Shown here: one piece after another, positions 16,567 to 24,889 of the stretch | How the letters are laid out: each line of letters opens with the position of its first letter | Position numbering within the stretch: the first letter of the stretch is position 1 | From: an uncultured Oscillospiraceae bacterium | Lineage (GTDB): Bacteria; Bacillota; Clostridia; Oscillospirales; Acutalibacteraceae | Direction: 5' to 3' | Assembly (NCBI GenBank): GCA_910588935.1 | Contig: CAJUSM010000001.1 | Location: 62,723-126,722 of the forward strand | Length of the DNA stretch: 64,000 nucleotides | Translations under genes and position numbers: made by a program | Notes under the pieces: generated by a model | Seen by the model: only the letters and a program-made list of their open reading frames with translations | What the model was told of the DNA's origin: nothing | Databases searched by the model: none

Positions 16567-18351
16567 TCAAAATAGAGCTTCTACGTCCTCGTCAGACAGA
16601 AGCTCATAGTCAGTTTCAATTATTTCATTGTCTGCCACTTTTGCGGCAGAATTACCAGCAAAAGATATGCTGGCAATAGCATGGTCGGTCTTGCCGTGTT
16701 CATAAGGCATGGCCTTACCGTCAGCAGACAGCACCACGTTAGGGTGCTTTAGAATGTCGTACTTCTCGTCCAAGATAGGCCGCTCCCCACGGATAAACAG
16801 CAGTGCATATCGGTTATCCAGCATACGCACCTCAGCGGCGTCCAGCAGTTCGCGACCCGCTAATTGCCAGTTAGTGGAGTAGCTGCCGCTATGCCCTTTG
16901 GACTGACCGTAGGTGTTCATGTCGATGGTTTCCTTGCCCAGCAGCTCCGACACATACTTGTGGGTGGACTGCTCATTGCCGCCCAAATATAGGAATTCGT
17001 CGCAATTCCCTATGATGGATTCCCACTGTTTTTCAAACAGCGCCTTGAGCTGGGCGATATTTTGCAGGATGATGGACACGCTTATATTCCGCGAACGCAT
17101 GACCGCCAGAATCTTGTCAAAATCATCAGGAAGTGAAACATTGGGGAACTCGTCCATAAGGAAATGCACCGGCACAGGCAGGCTCCCACCGTACTTGTAA
17201 TCAGCCAGCCAGAACAGTTGTTGAAAAAGTTGGGTGTATAGGATAGACACTAGGAAATTGAAGCTGGTGTCGTTATCAGGAATGAGCGCAAACAGCGCCA
17301 CCTTTTTCTCACCCAGGGAGGGCAAGTACAGTTCATCCGTGGCGGTCAGTGCCGCAAGCGAGCGAAGGTTGAATTTCTCCAACCTTGCCGCCAGGGTGAT
17401 TTGGATGGATTTCAAGGTCTTAGCGCTGCCGGAGTGATAGTCCTTATAATATTTCACCGCGATATGCTCCGGGTCGCGCATTTCCAGCCGTTCAAACAGC
17501 TCGTCCAGCGGGGATTGATAGGTGTCGTCGTCCTCCCGCACCTCTGCCGCCCGCAACATTTCCATGACCATGGGGAAGTTTTGCTCGTCGGGTGGCGCTT
17601 CGTAGTGAAGATAGAACACCAGCGCCAGCAGGAGCATACTCGCCGCCGTATCCCAAAACGGATCTTGGGATTGGCTACCTTTCGGGGTCGTGGATTTGAA
17701 AAGGTTGGTGACAAGGCGCTGTACGTCGTTGTCGTCACGAAGATACACAAATGGATTATAGCAAAAACTCTTTTCCATGTTGAGCAGGTCAAGCACGCGC
17801 ACCTCATAGCCTTTCTTCTCCAGAAGCGCACCCGCGTCGCGGACGAGTTCGCCTTTTGGATCAAGGACTACAAAACTGGTGTTTGCCTGATACAAATTGG
17901 GCTTCGCATAGAAACGTGTTTTGCCTGCGCCGCTGCCACCCACCACAATGGAATTGAGCTGACGGCGATGTCGGCGCACATCCAGCCCCATGCGGACATT
18001 CTGCGTGAAAATCTTGTTGTCTGCGTACTGAGCCGCCCGGTACTTCTTGCCAATGGCCGCGGCGTCGCCCCATTTAGCCGAGCCATGTTCCTCACGGCGG
18101 CGGTAATTTCTCCGGCTGGAGAAGTACACGCCGAACCCCATTCCATAGCAGCACAGAAAAATAAGGACAGTTTTCAGGCTGTCCCTGCACCATACTATAT
18201 GAAAAGGTTGGTTTATCGCCGTGGGAAAAGTGGCAATGATTTCCGGAAACCCGCCAGACACAGCCGGGGCTGTGAGCAGCCCCAGCCATATCACCGGGAG
18301 AATACCCAGCAGGCAGACAATCAGCCGTACCCGGCGTTCATCGGGCTTCAT
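16567..18351 (-). CDS. virD4: VirD4/TraG type IV coupling protein
   Basis: The 594-residue ATPase links the relaxosome to the secretion channel. It has two N-terminal membrane segments (about 9-28 and 55-75), Walker A GGSGAGKTRF (about residues 136-145), the family motif KGELVRD, Walker B HFLMDEFPNV (about 393-402) and a C-terminal segment with ALLFIRGERPI. Length and layout are normal for the family. The ATG at 18351 overlaps the preceding small gene by 14 bases and uses AGGAG inside it. Confidence 0.94.
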   Translation of the reverse strand: MKPDERRVRLIVCLLGILPVIWLGLLTAPAVSGGFPEIIATFPTAINQPFHIVWCRDSLKTVLIFLCCYGMGFGVYFSSRRNYRRREEHGSAKWGDAAAIGKKYRAAQYADNKIFTQNVRMGLDVRRHRRQLNSIVVGGSGAGKTRFYAKPNLYQANTSFVVLDPKGELVRDAGALLEKKGYEVRVLDLLNMEKSFCYNPFVYLRDDNDVQRLVTNLFKSTTPKGSQSQDPFWDTAASMLLLALVFYLHYEAPPDEQNFPMVMEMLRAAEVREDDDTYQSPLDELFERLEMRDPEHIAVKYYKDYHSGSAKTLKSIQITLAARLEKFNLRSLAALTATDELYLPSLGEKKVALFALIPDNDTSFNFLVSILYTQLFQQLFWLADYKYGGSLPVPVHFLMDEFPNVSLPDDFDKILAVMRSRNISVSIILQNIAQLKALFEKQWESIIGNCDEFLYLGGNEQSTHKYVSELLGKETIDMNTYGQSKGHSGSYSTNWQLAGRELLDAAEVRMLDNRYALLFIRGERPILDEKYDILKHPNVVLSADGKAMPYEHGKTDHAIASISFAGNSAAKVADNEIIETDYELLSDEDVEALF

Positions 18352-18526
18352 CGCGGCTCCTGCACTTCTTCACCGGGGCGTCGATGGTTTTCAGCAGCAC
18401 CTCGTCCACGATATCCGTGGAGCGGTCTTCGCAAATCAAATCGTTGCGCATTTCATTGAGGGCGTTGACGACCACACCATGTTCGTACCTGTTTAGGGTC
18501 AGCACCCGCTTTTCTTCTTTTTGCAT
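18338..18526 (-). CDS. Small ICE-conserved protein (62 aa)
   Basis: The protein (MQKEEKRVLTLNRYEHGVVVNALNEMRNDL in part: KRVLTLNRYEHGVVVNALNE) is short, helical and acidic; homologues of this kind lie just before virD4 in related ICEs. The start at 18526 is preferred over 18532 because CAGGAG in the end of the previous gene then has an eight-base spacing. Its 3' end carries the AGGAG used by virD4. Function unknown. Confidence 0.7.
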   Translation of the reverse strand: MQKEEKRVLTLNRYEHGVVVNALNEMRNDLICEDRSTDIVDEVLLKTIDAPVKKCRSRDEAR

Positions 18527-18528
18527 GA

Positions 18529-19410
18529 TCATCGCTCCTGTTCCTTAGGCTGTTGCGACCGGGCGTCCAATGCGCGGGACATCCGGGCCGAAATGTTTGC
18601 GGCAGTGTCGCGAATTTCTGTAAGCGCGGCCCGCTGGGATTGTGTGTCGCCATCCCGGAGAGAATCGGGCAGAGTGGAGAAATCGTAGCTGCTTACGTCC
18701 ACACTGTATTTTTTGCAGAGCAGATAGGAAGCGCAATAGGCAGAAAATGCGACGTTTTCGCGGGTATAGCTTTCGTCCACAGTAGCAATTTCCGCATGGG
18801 CCAGCTCCATGGACACGCTGCGGAAAATATCTGCCGCGCCCATGCTCCGCCGCACAAAAATCATCTGCTGCTCATGGTCGTAGAGCGCACCGGCCCCACC
18901 GGGCAGCTCATCCACCGTCTGGATGGGCACGGGCGGATGATAAATCAACGCTTTCAGCAGGAGCCGCTCATCCGTGCTGACTGTCGGCTGGATTTTCAAC
19001 CGGGCGGTGGTCTGTGAAATGTCAAAGACCTTTTTCACATTGTAGGACGTGCCGATGGTGCCGTCCTCCCGCTGGTACTCGTTGCCCGGTTCCAAGATGG
19101 AGAAGCCCTTCTGCTGGCGTTTGATGGAGGCCCCAGCAGCTTTCCATGCTTCAAAATCCTTGATCTGCGTGGCTGCGGGCATTTGCGCCATGATAAGCAG
19201 CACATTCGTGACAGAATAGCGGTCGAAGTGCGCCTGCGTGTCCAGATAGACATGGAACTTCCCGCCGTCTGCGCATACATCGGCGGCGGTAGTGTCAGCC
19301 AGGTCGTAGACGGCTTGGCGTTCAGCCTGCTTACGTTCCGCCCAGGCGTCCTTGTCAAAGGGCTGCTCGCCGGGGACGGCAGTATCAAAAATATCGTCAA
19401 AATTATTCAT
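18529..19410 (-). CDS. ArdC/LtrC-like protein with altered metallopeptidase motif
   Basis: The 293-residue protein has an ArdC-type N-terminal ssDNA-binding region (about 50-120; YSVTNVLLIMAQMPAATQIKDF and ASIKRQQKGFSILEP in part) and a C-terminal metallopeptidase-like region (about 150-250). The zinc signature HExxH reads MELAH (in SVSMELAHAE), so the first His is missing and catalysis may be lost. ArdC relatives protect incoming single-stranded DNA from restriction or coat it. It sits in the mobilisation operon, and its end (KEQER) encodes the next ribosome binding site. Confidence 0.8.
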   Translation of the reverse strand: MNNFDDIFDTAVPGEQPFDKDAWAERKQAERQAVYDLADTTAADVCADGGKFHVYLDTQAHFDRYSVTNVLLIMAQMPAATQIKDFEAWKAAGASIKRQQKGFSILEPGNEYQREDGTIGTSYNVKKVFDISQTTARLKIQPTVSTDERLLLKALIYHPPVPIQTVDELPGGAGALYDHEQQMIFVRRSMGAADIFRSVSMELAHAEIATVDESYTRENVAFSAYCASYLLCKKYSVDVSSYDFSTLPDSLRDGDTQSQRAALTEIRDTAANISARMSRALDARSQQPKEQER

Positions 19411-19413
19411 AGA

Positions 19414-20172
19414 CTACCTCGCTTTTGTCTTTTTCTTCTTACTCTTGGGGGGTGTATGCTGGATGGGCTTCGGCTTGGATGGTGTTGCCAGCTGTTGGCG
19501 CTCCTGCCGGATTTCATGCAGCTCCTCCCGAACGGAGGGCTTGCGCTCCATGCCCTTAGAAGTACCCTCTGCGGCTCTGTCGGGCTTCTTGGAGATAGGC
19601 GCGGACGGATGGGGCTTTTCCGTCCCCGGTGCAAAAGGGGGTGGGGCAGCGTTTTCCTCCTTCTTCGCCGGAGCGCCCAGCATATCGTCCAAAAGTTTAT
19701 CGTCCTCGCTCATGGTCTGCTCGGGCGGGGGCGGGGCGGATTCTTTCTCGGCCTTGGATCTCTCGATTTCATGCTTGATGGAGGCGGTATCCACCGTAGC
19801 CAGCTTGAACCGCTCCACAATGCGGTTGATTTTAGATGCGTCCTCTGCGCGCACCATCACATCTACCAAGCCGTCAGCAGACGGCTCTCTGCCGCGCAGG
19901 GCGCAGTAGACCACGCCGTAGCGCTTGGCCTCGTGCGAAAACTGCTTTAAGTGGCTCTCGCTGATAGTAAAAACTTTCAGCTCCTTGCCACTTTTTAGCA
20001 TGGCGGTCAGCCGCTGCCGGCCCTTGGTTTTATTCTTGTCCCGATTCTTCAGCACGGCATAGAGCGCAGCGGCAATGTTCTTTGCCATAGAACCGGTGAG
20101 TTTCAGGGCAACCTCCGTGCCCTCCAAGCTCATGCGGACAATCTGTTCAGCCGCGTCGCCTGAATTTGTCAT
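19414..20172 (-). CDS. pcfB: PcfB family conjugation protein (DUF3801)
   Basis: The 252-residue protein has a conserved N-terminal PcfB domain (about residues 1-130; GTEVALKLTGSMAKNIAAALYA, AKRYGVVYCALRG, VDVMVRAEDASKINRIVERF) and a disordered Pro/Lys-rich C-terminus. In pCF10 of Enterococcus, PcfB-related proteins help load the relaxosome onto the coupling protein. The start at 20172 overlaps the relaxase gene by 26 bases, with GGGGAG upstream. The place between relaxase and VirD4 fits that role. Confidence 0.87.
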   Translation of the reverse strand: MTNSGDAAEQIVRMSLEGTEVALKLTGSMAKNIAAALYAVLKNRDKNKTKGRQRLTAMLKSGKELKVFTISESHLKQFSHEAKRYGVVYCALRGREPSADGLVDVMVRAEDASKINRIVERFKLATVDTASIKHEIERSKAEKESAPPPPEQTMSEDDKLLDDMLGAPAKKEENAAPPPFAPGTEKPHPSAPISKKPDRAAEGTSKGMERKPSVREELHEIRQERQQLATPSKPKPIQHTPPKSKKKKTKAR

Positions 20173-21571
20173 CGTGTGTTCTCTCCCCTCTGTCAGATTG
20201 CTCGTCCATACGGATAGTTCGAATTTTCTCTCTCATTGCGCCGGAACGGATGGCGATATCATCGCATAGCTTCACCTCCCGTCTGAGTGGGGATAGCTGC
20301 TTGGAAATGGAAGATATCTCAGCGCTGATAGTAGAAAATTTTACCGTGTCCGTTTTCACCGTAACAGTGCGCCGCGACCGGTATAGCTCTTTGCGCACAC
20401 TGGTCAGCGCCTGGATTCTCGTTTCCAAGCCCTCTTTATATGAAACAAGCTGCTGGGCGGTATCAATGCGATTCGCCGCCAGCAGCTTTGCCTCCTGCGA
20501 TATGGTGTCCAGTTTCAGCAAGTCCTCCCGGAGTAGAAAATGGAGCCGCTTATTGGATTTTGGCTTGCCTTTGGGGAAAATCCCCAGCAGGTAGCAGTAA
20601 TGAAAATATAGCGCCCGAAACCCGGTGATTTTCTTTGCAGATTTCAGCTTTCCGCTGAAATGATACTGTCGGGGTTTATTAGTGGGTTCAATCAAAGGTC
20701 GTGCTGCCCGAGACTGCTCCAAAATGCGCTTGCGAATACCCTCCATGGAATATTCCTCGCCGAAATTGCGCATAAGCCGCACAAAACGCTCCTTGCCCGG
20801 TGGCCGCACGGAAATGTCTTTACCGATTTTGATTTCATATCCCTTCTTGCACAAATTTTCAAAAAACTGCCGCTCGGTCATTGATTGCCGTAGGGCTTCA
20901 TCCACGTCAGCCCGGACGATACCGCGCCAAGTTGGGCGCTGTTCCTGCTCGGCCCGCCACTCGCCGTAGTGCTTGGATTTTCCCGGCTGGGGGTCGGCAA
21001 TCACGGAAAGCCCATATTCCCGACACAGCGCGTCAGAAGCGGCCTGCATATCCCGGTAATCCTGTGCGGTGCGGTGGTATTTGATTCCGTCCACAAAGGA
21101 AACGGTGTTCAGCACAAAGTGGTTGTGCAGATGGCTTTCCTTGTCCAAGTGGGTGGTGACAAGCACCTGATACCTGTCACCCCACAACCGCTGGGCCAGC
21201 TTTAGGCCGATTTCATGGGCGATTTCTGGGGTGGCCTCGCCGAGGGCGAAAGACTGGTAGCCGTGGTAGGCTACGGTGCCGTCCTCCTTACCGAAGCGTT
21301 TTTTCACGGCTATCATTTCATCACGGGCAGTGCTGGGGTGGCAGTTCACGCCGGAAACAAAACTGCGCAGCACATCTGACTTTTCGTCAACGGCCTGGGT
21401 TTTCCCACTGTTAGCGGCGTAGTCGATAACATCTGAAAGTCCTTGTGCCTGCCGCTCTGATAAATCTTTCCGCTCCACAAAAGCAGGGTTACTGGTCTTT
21501 TCCGGGTTCTCCACATAGATTACGACCTTGCCCAGCCAGCCCTTGACACGCCAAATGGAAGTGGTCGCCAT
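20147..21571 (-). CDS. MOBP-type relaxase
   Basis: The 474-residue relaxase nicks oriT and pilots the strand into the recipient. The metal-binding three-His motif is HLDKESHLHNH (residues 141-151), with the family HNHFVLNTVSF context. A Tyr at 19 (VVIYVENPEKT) is a candidate nucleophile. The C-terminal half (about 290-470) is basic and partly coiled coil. It follows mobC by three bases and overlaps pcfB. The nick site is probably in the 21905-22048 gap upstream of mobC. Confidence 0.92.
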   Translation of the reverse strand: MATTSIWRVKGWLGKVVIYVENPEKTSNPAFVERKDLSERQAQGLSDVIDYAANSGKTQAVDEKSDVLRSFVSGVNCHPSTARDEMIAVKKRFGKEDGTVAYHGYQSFALGEATPEIAHEIGLKLAQRLWGDRYQVLVTTHLDKESHLHNHFVLNTVSFVDGIKYHRTAQDYRDMQAASDALCREYGLSVIADPQPGKSKHYGEWRAEQEQRPTWRGIVRADVDEALRQSMTERQFFENLCKKGYEIKIGKDISVRPPGKERFVRLMRNFGEEYSMEGIRKRILEQSRAARPLIEPTNKPRQYHFSGKLKSAKKITGFRALYFHYCYLLGIFPKGKPKSNKRLHFLLREDLLKLDTISQEAKLLAANRIDTAQQLVSYKEGLETRIQALTSVRKELYRSRRTVTVKTDTVKFSTISAEISSISKQLSPLRREVKLCDDIAIRSGAMREKIRTIRMDEQSDRGERTHDDKFRRRG

Positions 21572-21574
21572 AGG

Positions 21575-21904
21575 TTACTCCATGGGCCGGGGCAGGACAA
21601 CAGCCTCGGTGATTTTCTTTACCGTGGATTCAAACTCCCGCACACTGGCGTCGTACCGCTGCACGTCAAGCACATTTAGCGTATGGGCCTTCTGCGCAAT
21701 CTGATTGAGGTTGTTGCCTACCCGGTATAGCTCCCTCATCATGGAGAAATAGTCAGGCGGGGGAGCGTCACGCGGGACATTGCCATTGATGAGATGGCGC
21801 AGATATGCCTCACGGGACAGGCGGCTCTTGCGGACGCGTTTATTCAGCGATTCTGCTTCTTTGCGGTTGAGCCGCACCTTGATTTCAATATTCCTACTGT
21901 TCAA
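21575..21904 (-). CDS. mobC: MobC-family relaxosome accessory protein
   Basis: The 109-residue basic protein has a ribbon-helix-helix-like N-terminus (IEIKVRLNRKEAESLNKRV) and a helical bundle with the MobC signature RELYRVGNNLNQIAQ. MobC proteins bind oriT and help the relaxase open the strands. Two TTG starts are possible, 21910 and 21904; AAAGGA lies nine bases before 21904 but only three before 21910, so 21904 is chosen. It borders the putative oriT. Confidence 0.88.
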   Translation of the reverse strand: MNSRNIEIKVRLNRKEAESLNKRVRKSRLSREAYLRHLINGNVPRDAPPPDYFSMMRELYRVGNNLNQIAQKAHTLNVLDVQRYDASVREFESTVKKITEAVVLPRPME

Positions 21905-21924
21905 AAACAATCATCCTTTCTGCA

Positions 21925-22021
21925 AGGGGTTTCAGGGGATTTCCCCTGACAAGCTGCCTTTTGGGGACAAAAGGCGATGCTTGCTGGTATAGTGCAATTC
22001 GTTCGCCCCGATGGGCCGAAC
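21925..22021. other. oriT: Putative origin of transfer (oriT)
   Basis: The gap between mobC and pcfM holds three inverted repeats in under 100 bp: CAGGGGA/TCCCCTG with a 2-base centre (21933-21948), a perfect GCCTTTTG/CAAAAGGC with a GGGA loop (21956-21975) and GTTCGCCCC/GGGCCGAAC with one mismatch (22001-22021). Such hairpins beside mobC and a MOBP relaxase are typical of an oriT. The nick site is not identified. Confidence 0.6.
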
Positions 22022-22048
22022 ATCCGGGACACAGACCGAAAAATGAGG

Positions 22049-22243
22049 TCAGCGCTCATGATCTCGGCTGCGCGGCTTCAATACCGACTTGATATCCACG
22101 CCGGTAAAAGCGTCCGCGTCCAGCACATGAACGCCGTTTTTCCATGCTGTTCTGACTAAATCTTCGGCCTCGGCATGGCAGCTCGCTTCAATCTCCACGG
22201 TCTTTTGCAGTGTTTCCGTTATAGTGACTTCATACGTTTTCAC
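22049..22243 (-). CDS. DpnD/PcfM family protein
   Basis: The 64-residue protein begins KTYEVTITETLQKTVEIEA and has the DpnD/PcfM pattern of a small beta-alpha-beta protein common in conjugative elements. The start is GTG at 22243, overlapping the primase-like stop (GTGA), with GGAGG eight bases upstream. Role unknown. A second protein of the same style is encoded at 34121-34303. Confidence 0.8.
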   Translation of the reverse strand: MKTYEVTITETLQKTVEIEASCHAEAEDLVRTAWKNGVHVLDADAFTGVDIKSVLKPRSRDHER

Positions 22244-23208
22244 CGCTCTTTCCTCCTTTCTTTGCGCTTGGTGATGGCGAGGCCGCGCCGGATACAGAGA
22301 TAATCGTTATAATCCTTGCCCTGGGGCGGGAGCCAGGTCGTGCTGGCAAGGCCATACTGCTTGGCGAGTAACGTCTGAATGGTATAAGCTGCCAACCGTC
22401 CGGCAGGGTCATTATTCAATCTCAACACCACCTTGCGGATATGAGGATTATCCGAAAGATACTGTTTAAGCGCGGCGGGCAGGGTGCTGTCCTCCACCCG
22501 GTTTCGCGGCTTATACACACCGGCCAGCGACAACAAGTTATCCCGCCGCCAGTCGATACCCTCCATTTTCATAAGCGTACCGAAGGAGAGTAGGTCGATG
22601 GCCGATTCAAACAGGTGGAGGGTGTCGCTCTGAACGGTGGCAGGAATCCCAAAGGAGTACCGCTTGTCACTGCCATTGGCGTCGCCGATGAAGTCTGAGC
22701 CGATACCGCGCAGATTGGCGTACCGGGCCTTGCCGTCTTTATCCAGTCCAATAAAAACCGCATTGTGGTATGGCTCGCTTTCGTAGAGCTGCCCTGACTG
22801 GACACAGGAACTAATCAACTCCTGGTCGATTCCGCGCCCAGCCAGATAATTTTTTACTTGCTCAACGCTCCGACTGGCTTTGGGGAGCAGCAGCACCTTG
22901 GGCTTTTCCCGTTTCGTTCTGGACGTGAAAACAGGCGGCTGAACAGCCGCCTGCCCTGTTATCCTCTCCACCGCCTCCAGAAAGGGTACATCTTTCACTT
23001 TTATCAGATAGTCCAGCGCCGACGTGCCGCCGATCCCCCGCGAGAACCAGCACCACTTGCCGTTGGAGATTTTCAGGCTGTCATGCTCGCGGGTGCAGTA
23101 GGTGCTGCCGCCGAAGTGTACCAGCTCCTCCGGCTCGTAGTTGCGCAGATAGGTGAGTAAGTCCATCTCGCGGGCCTTGGACACGGTTTCGGGTGGAATA
23201 TATGGCAT
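22240..23208 (-). CDS. Primase-like protein (CHC2-type N-terminus, DUF3991 and Toprim)
   Basis: The 322-residue protein has an N-terminal zinc-finger-like primase region (about 15-70; GSTYCTREHDSLKISNGKWCW in part: YCTREHDSLKI, GIGGTSALDYL), a DUF3991 linker and a Toprim domain (about 200-310; HLFESAIDLLSFGTL, VVLRLNNDPAGR). In Tn1549-like ICEs it probably primes the transferred strand or aids ICE replication. The ATG at 23208 is eight bases after GGAGG; an in-frame GTG at 23217 overlaps that site. A terminator precedes it. Confidence 0.88.
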   Translation of the reverse strand: MPYIPPETVSKAREMDLLTYLRNYEPEELVHFGGSTYCTREHDSLKISNGKWCWFSRGIGGTSALDYLIKVKDVPFLEAVERITGQAAVQPPVFTSRTKREKPKVLLLPKASRSVEQVKNYLAGRGIDQELISSCVQSGQLYESEPYHNAVFIGLDKDGKARYANLRGIGSDFIGDANGSDKRYSFGIPATVQSDTLHLFESAIDLLSFGTLMKMEGIDWRRDNLLSLAGVYKPRNRVEDSTLPAALKQYLSDNPHIRKVVLRLNNDPAGRLAAYTIQTLLAKQYGLASTTWLPPQGKDYNDYLCIRRGLAITKRKERRKER

Positions 23209-23226
23209 ACTTTTCACCTCCGTTCA

Positions 23227-23270
23227 AATAAAAATAGCCGGGGGATTTCACGAGGAAACCTCCCGGCTAT
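23227..23270 (-). terminator. Terminator between DUF3783 gene and primase gene
   Basis: On the minus strand ATAGCCGGG / CCCGGCTAT form a 9-bp stem followed by TTTTATTT. It separates the accessory genes upstream from the mobilisation operon, which would need its own promoter or read-through. Confidence 0.75.
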
Positions 23271-23283
23271 GTAAATAAAGCGG

Positions 23284-23661
23284 TTATTTCTTCTGGAACG
23301 CTTGATGTTCTTTGTAAAGTTCCTCATACAGATCTGCGGCGCTCCAGAATATATTGTGCGGGGTAATGACGGCTTTCAGCCCGATGGGCGGTATGCCTGC
23401 TTTTTTGTATTCGCTCAAAAACTGGTCAAGTCTATCTGCCATATTGGAAAACACCATCATCTCAGAGGGGAACTCCGGCCCGGCATAGTCGATATCTTCC
23501 CTGGGAAAGCCGGGTATTCCGGCGAGATATGCCAGCTTTTGGGAGTAATCCGCCTGCTTTATCCGGGAAGTGCGTATGCCGAGATTTTTGCACAGGCTCT
23601 CAATATGCGTGGCCTTGAGCGGCTCCACATGGAATAAAAGGATATGTGCGTTATTCGCCAT
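23284..23661 (-). CDS. DUF3783 family protein
   Basis: The 125-residue soluble protein (HILLFHVEPLKATHIESLCKNLGI in part: ILLFHVEPLKATHIE) resembles the DUF3783 family found in Clostridia. Its function is not known. It has AGGGG before its ATG, lies 24 bases after the P-loop kinase-like gene and ends before a terminator. The two may form a small accessory unit. Confidence 0.75.
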   Translation of the reverse strand: MANNAHILLFHVEPLKATHIESLCKNLGIRTSRIKQADYSQKLAYLAGIPGFPREDIDYAGPEFPSEMMVFSNMADRLDQFLSEYKKAGIPPIGLKAVITPHNIFWSAADLYEELYKEHQAFQKK

Positions 23662-23685
23662 GAAAATTCCCCTACAAATAATCTA

Positions 23686-24330
23686 TCACCTTTGCAATCC
23701 AAACTCCCGCTCCACCAAAGCGAGAGTTTCCTCAATACTCCGGCTGTCATCCCGCAAAATCACCCGGAACCCTGAGTGGAGAAACTCGTCATATATAGCG
23801 GGAGAGTTGATCCGCTCCAAACACTGCCGGAAGTTTTGAAGCGCCCGCTCCGGCTCGGGTTCCTCCATCATCAGCCGGTAGAGGAACTGCTTTTCCCTGT
23901 CGGGCCTCTCAAAAAAGCGCTTCACCGAAACCTCCGGGTCGGCCAGCATGATAAGCACATGGTCATAATCGGAAACCTCCCGCAGTGTTTCCAGGGAGAT
24001 GTTGGTGTCCACAAATACTGGCTTATCCGTTGCGTCCAGCTTGTCCAGAATTTGCAGCTCAACAATTTCGCACTCTTTTGAGACGCCATTTACCCACGCT
24101 TCATACTCATCCGGCGTCCGCCTGACAAAATCGTGCCAGTCCTGCAAGTCCCGGGTGTAGGTCAGGCAGGGAAACTCACGGCTGTCCAAACCGGGCAGCA
24201 TGGAATCGTGATAATTCTCCTCGCAAGCGATACCATCGTACTTTTCGGCAAGCAGCTTCACCATGGTGGATTTTCCGGCGTAGGCCGTGCCGTTTATAAA
24301 AAATACGTTGTGAAATTTCAGTTTTCTCAT
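23686..24330 (-). CDS. P-loop kinase-like ATPase
   Basis: The 214-residue protein has a Walker A variant NGTAYAGKSTMVK near the N-terminus and a lid-like segment with RFFERPDREKQF (about residues 145-160), as in small P-loop kinases and chloramphenicol phosphotransferase-like ATPases. The substrate is not evident. The frame is open to 24393, but ATG 24330 directly precedes KLKFHNVFFINGTAYAGKS, the normal position of a first beta strand and P-loop, so it is preferred although its ribosome binding site is weak. Confidence 0.75.
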   Translation of the reverse strand: MRKLKFHNVFFINGTAYAGKSTMVKLLAEKYDGIACEENYHDSMLPGLDSREFPCLTYTRDLQDWHDFVRRTPDEYEAWVNGVSKECEIVELQILDKLDATDKPVFVDTNISLETLREVSDYDHVLIMLADPEVSVKRFFERPDREKQFLYRLMMEEPEPERALQNFRQCLERINSPAIYDEFLHSGFRVILRDDSRSIEETLALVEREFGLQR

Positions 24331-24406
24331 TCCCTTGTCAGTCCAGATTTTAACAACCACAAACATTATATCGGCTGGCAAGCTCCGTGTCAATCAAAAC
24401 TCTTTT

Positions 24407-24730
24407 TCAGAGGGCCTTTATCTTCTTCAAATAAGCCACTGCGTCCGTATGCCCCCTAAAATAGATTTGCAGCCGCTCCATATCGTCCAAGTTGAACCTA
24501 AGCCGAAGATACTCGGTCAGAACCTTGTGTTCCTCGGCTGTCAAATGGACTTCCCCACTTCCATTAAGCGCCTGACCAATAAAGGCGTTCTCGTTCTCTA
24601 TGCCAGAAATTTTATTCCGCAGGGCCATATAATCCTCGTTATTCTCCCGCAAATCCAAGATGATCTCATTCTCAATCTCCGGAAAAGAATCCTCCAAACG
24701 TGCCGCCAAATCCATATATGTGTCGCTCAT
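24407..24730 (-). CDS. ICE-conserved hypothetical protein (107 aa)
   Basis: This acidic helical protein (MSDTYMDLAARLEDSFPEIE) has no motif I recognise. The start at 24730 has AGGAGG six bases upstream; an upstream extension of the frame runs through the promoter and operator region and is rejected. It is transcribed divergently from the XRE regulator gene and may be under its control. Confidence 0.7.
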   Translation of the reverse strand: MSDTYMDLAARLEDSFPEIENEIILDLRENNEDYMALRNKISGIENENAFIGQALNGSGEVHLTAEEHKVLTEYLRLRFNLDDMERLQIYFRGHTDAVAYLKKIKAL

Positions 24731-24754
24731 ATTGAACCTCCTAGTTTTTCCCTT

Positions 24755-24783
24755 ACTATACCCTGTCAAGATGAAAATATCAA
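24755..24783 (-). promoter_or_regulatory. Minus-strand promoter of the 107-aa protein gene
   Basis: The minus strand reads TTGATA (24783-24778), 17 bases, TATAGT (24760-24755), about 25 bases before the start at 24730. Confidence 0.65.
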
Positions 24784-24795
24784 ATGTGCGCTCAT

Positions 24796-24820
24796 CTATA
24801 TCCGTAGTATACGGATATAG
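24796..24820. promoter_or_regulatory. Palindromic operator of the XRE regulator
   Basis: CTATATCCGTA and TACGGATATAG form a perfect 11-bp inverted repeat around a 3-bp centre. It lies between the divergent promoters. On the plus side it covers the -35 region of the TATAAT at 24826-24831, and on the minus side it is just upstream of the -35 at 24778-24783. The probable ligand is the XRE protein encoded at 24890. Confidence 0.65.
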
Positions 24821-24825
24821 ACTAT

Positions 24826-24831
24826 TATAAT
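24826..24831 (+). promoter_or_regulatory. -10 element of the XRE regulator gene
   Basis: A perfect TATAAT lies 59 bases before the regulator start. The -35 position is occupied by the palindrome and is poor, which fits autoregulation. Confidence 0.5.
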
Positions 24832-24889
24832 ATATCTTCTCCAAGGTTACAATAGTCCAGACAGAATTTCCGGCACAAAGGAGAAGAAC

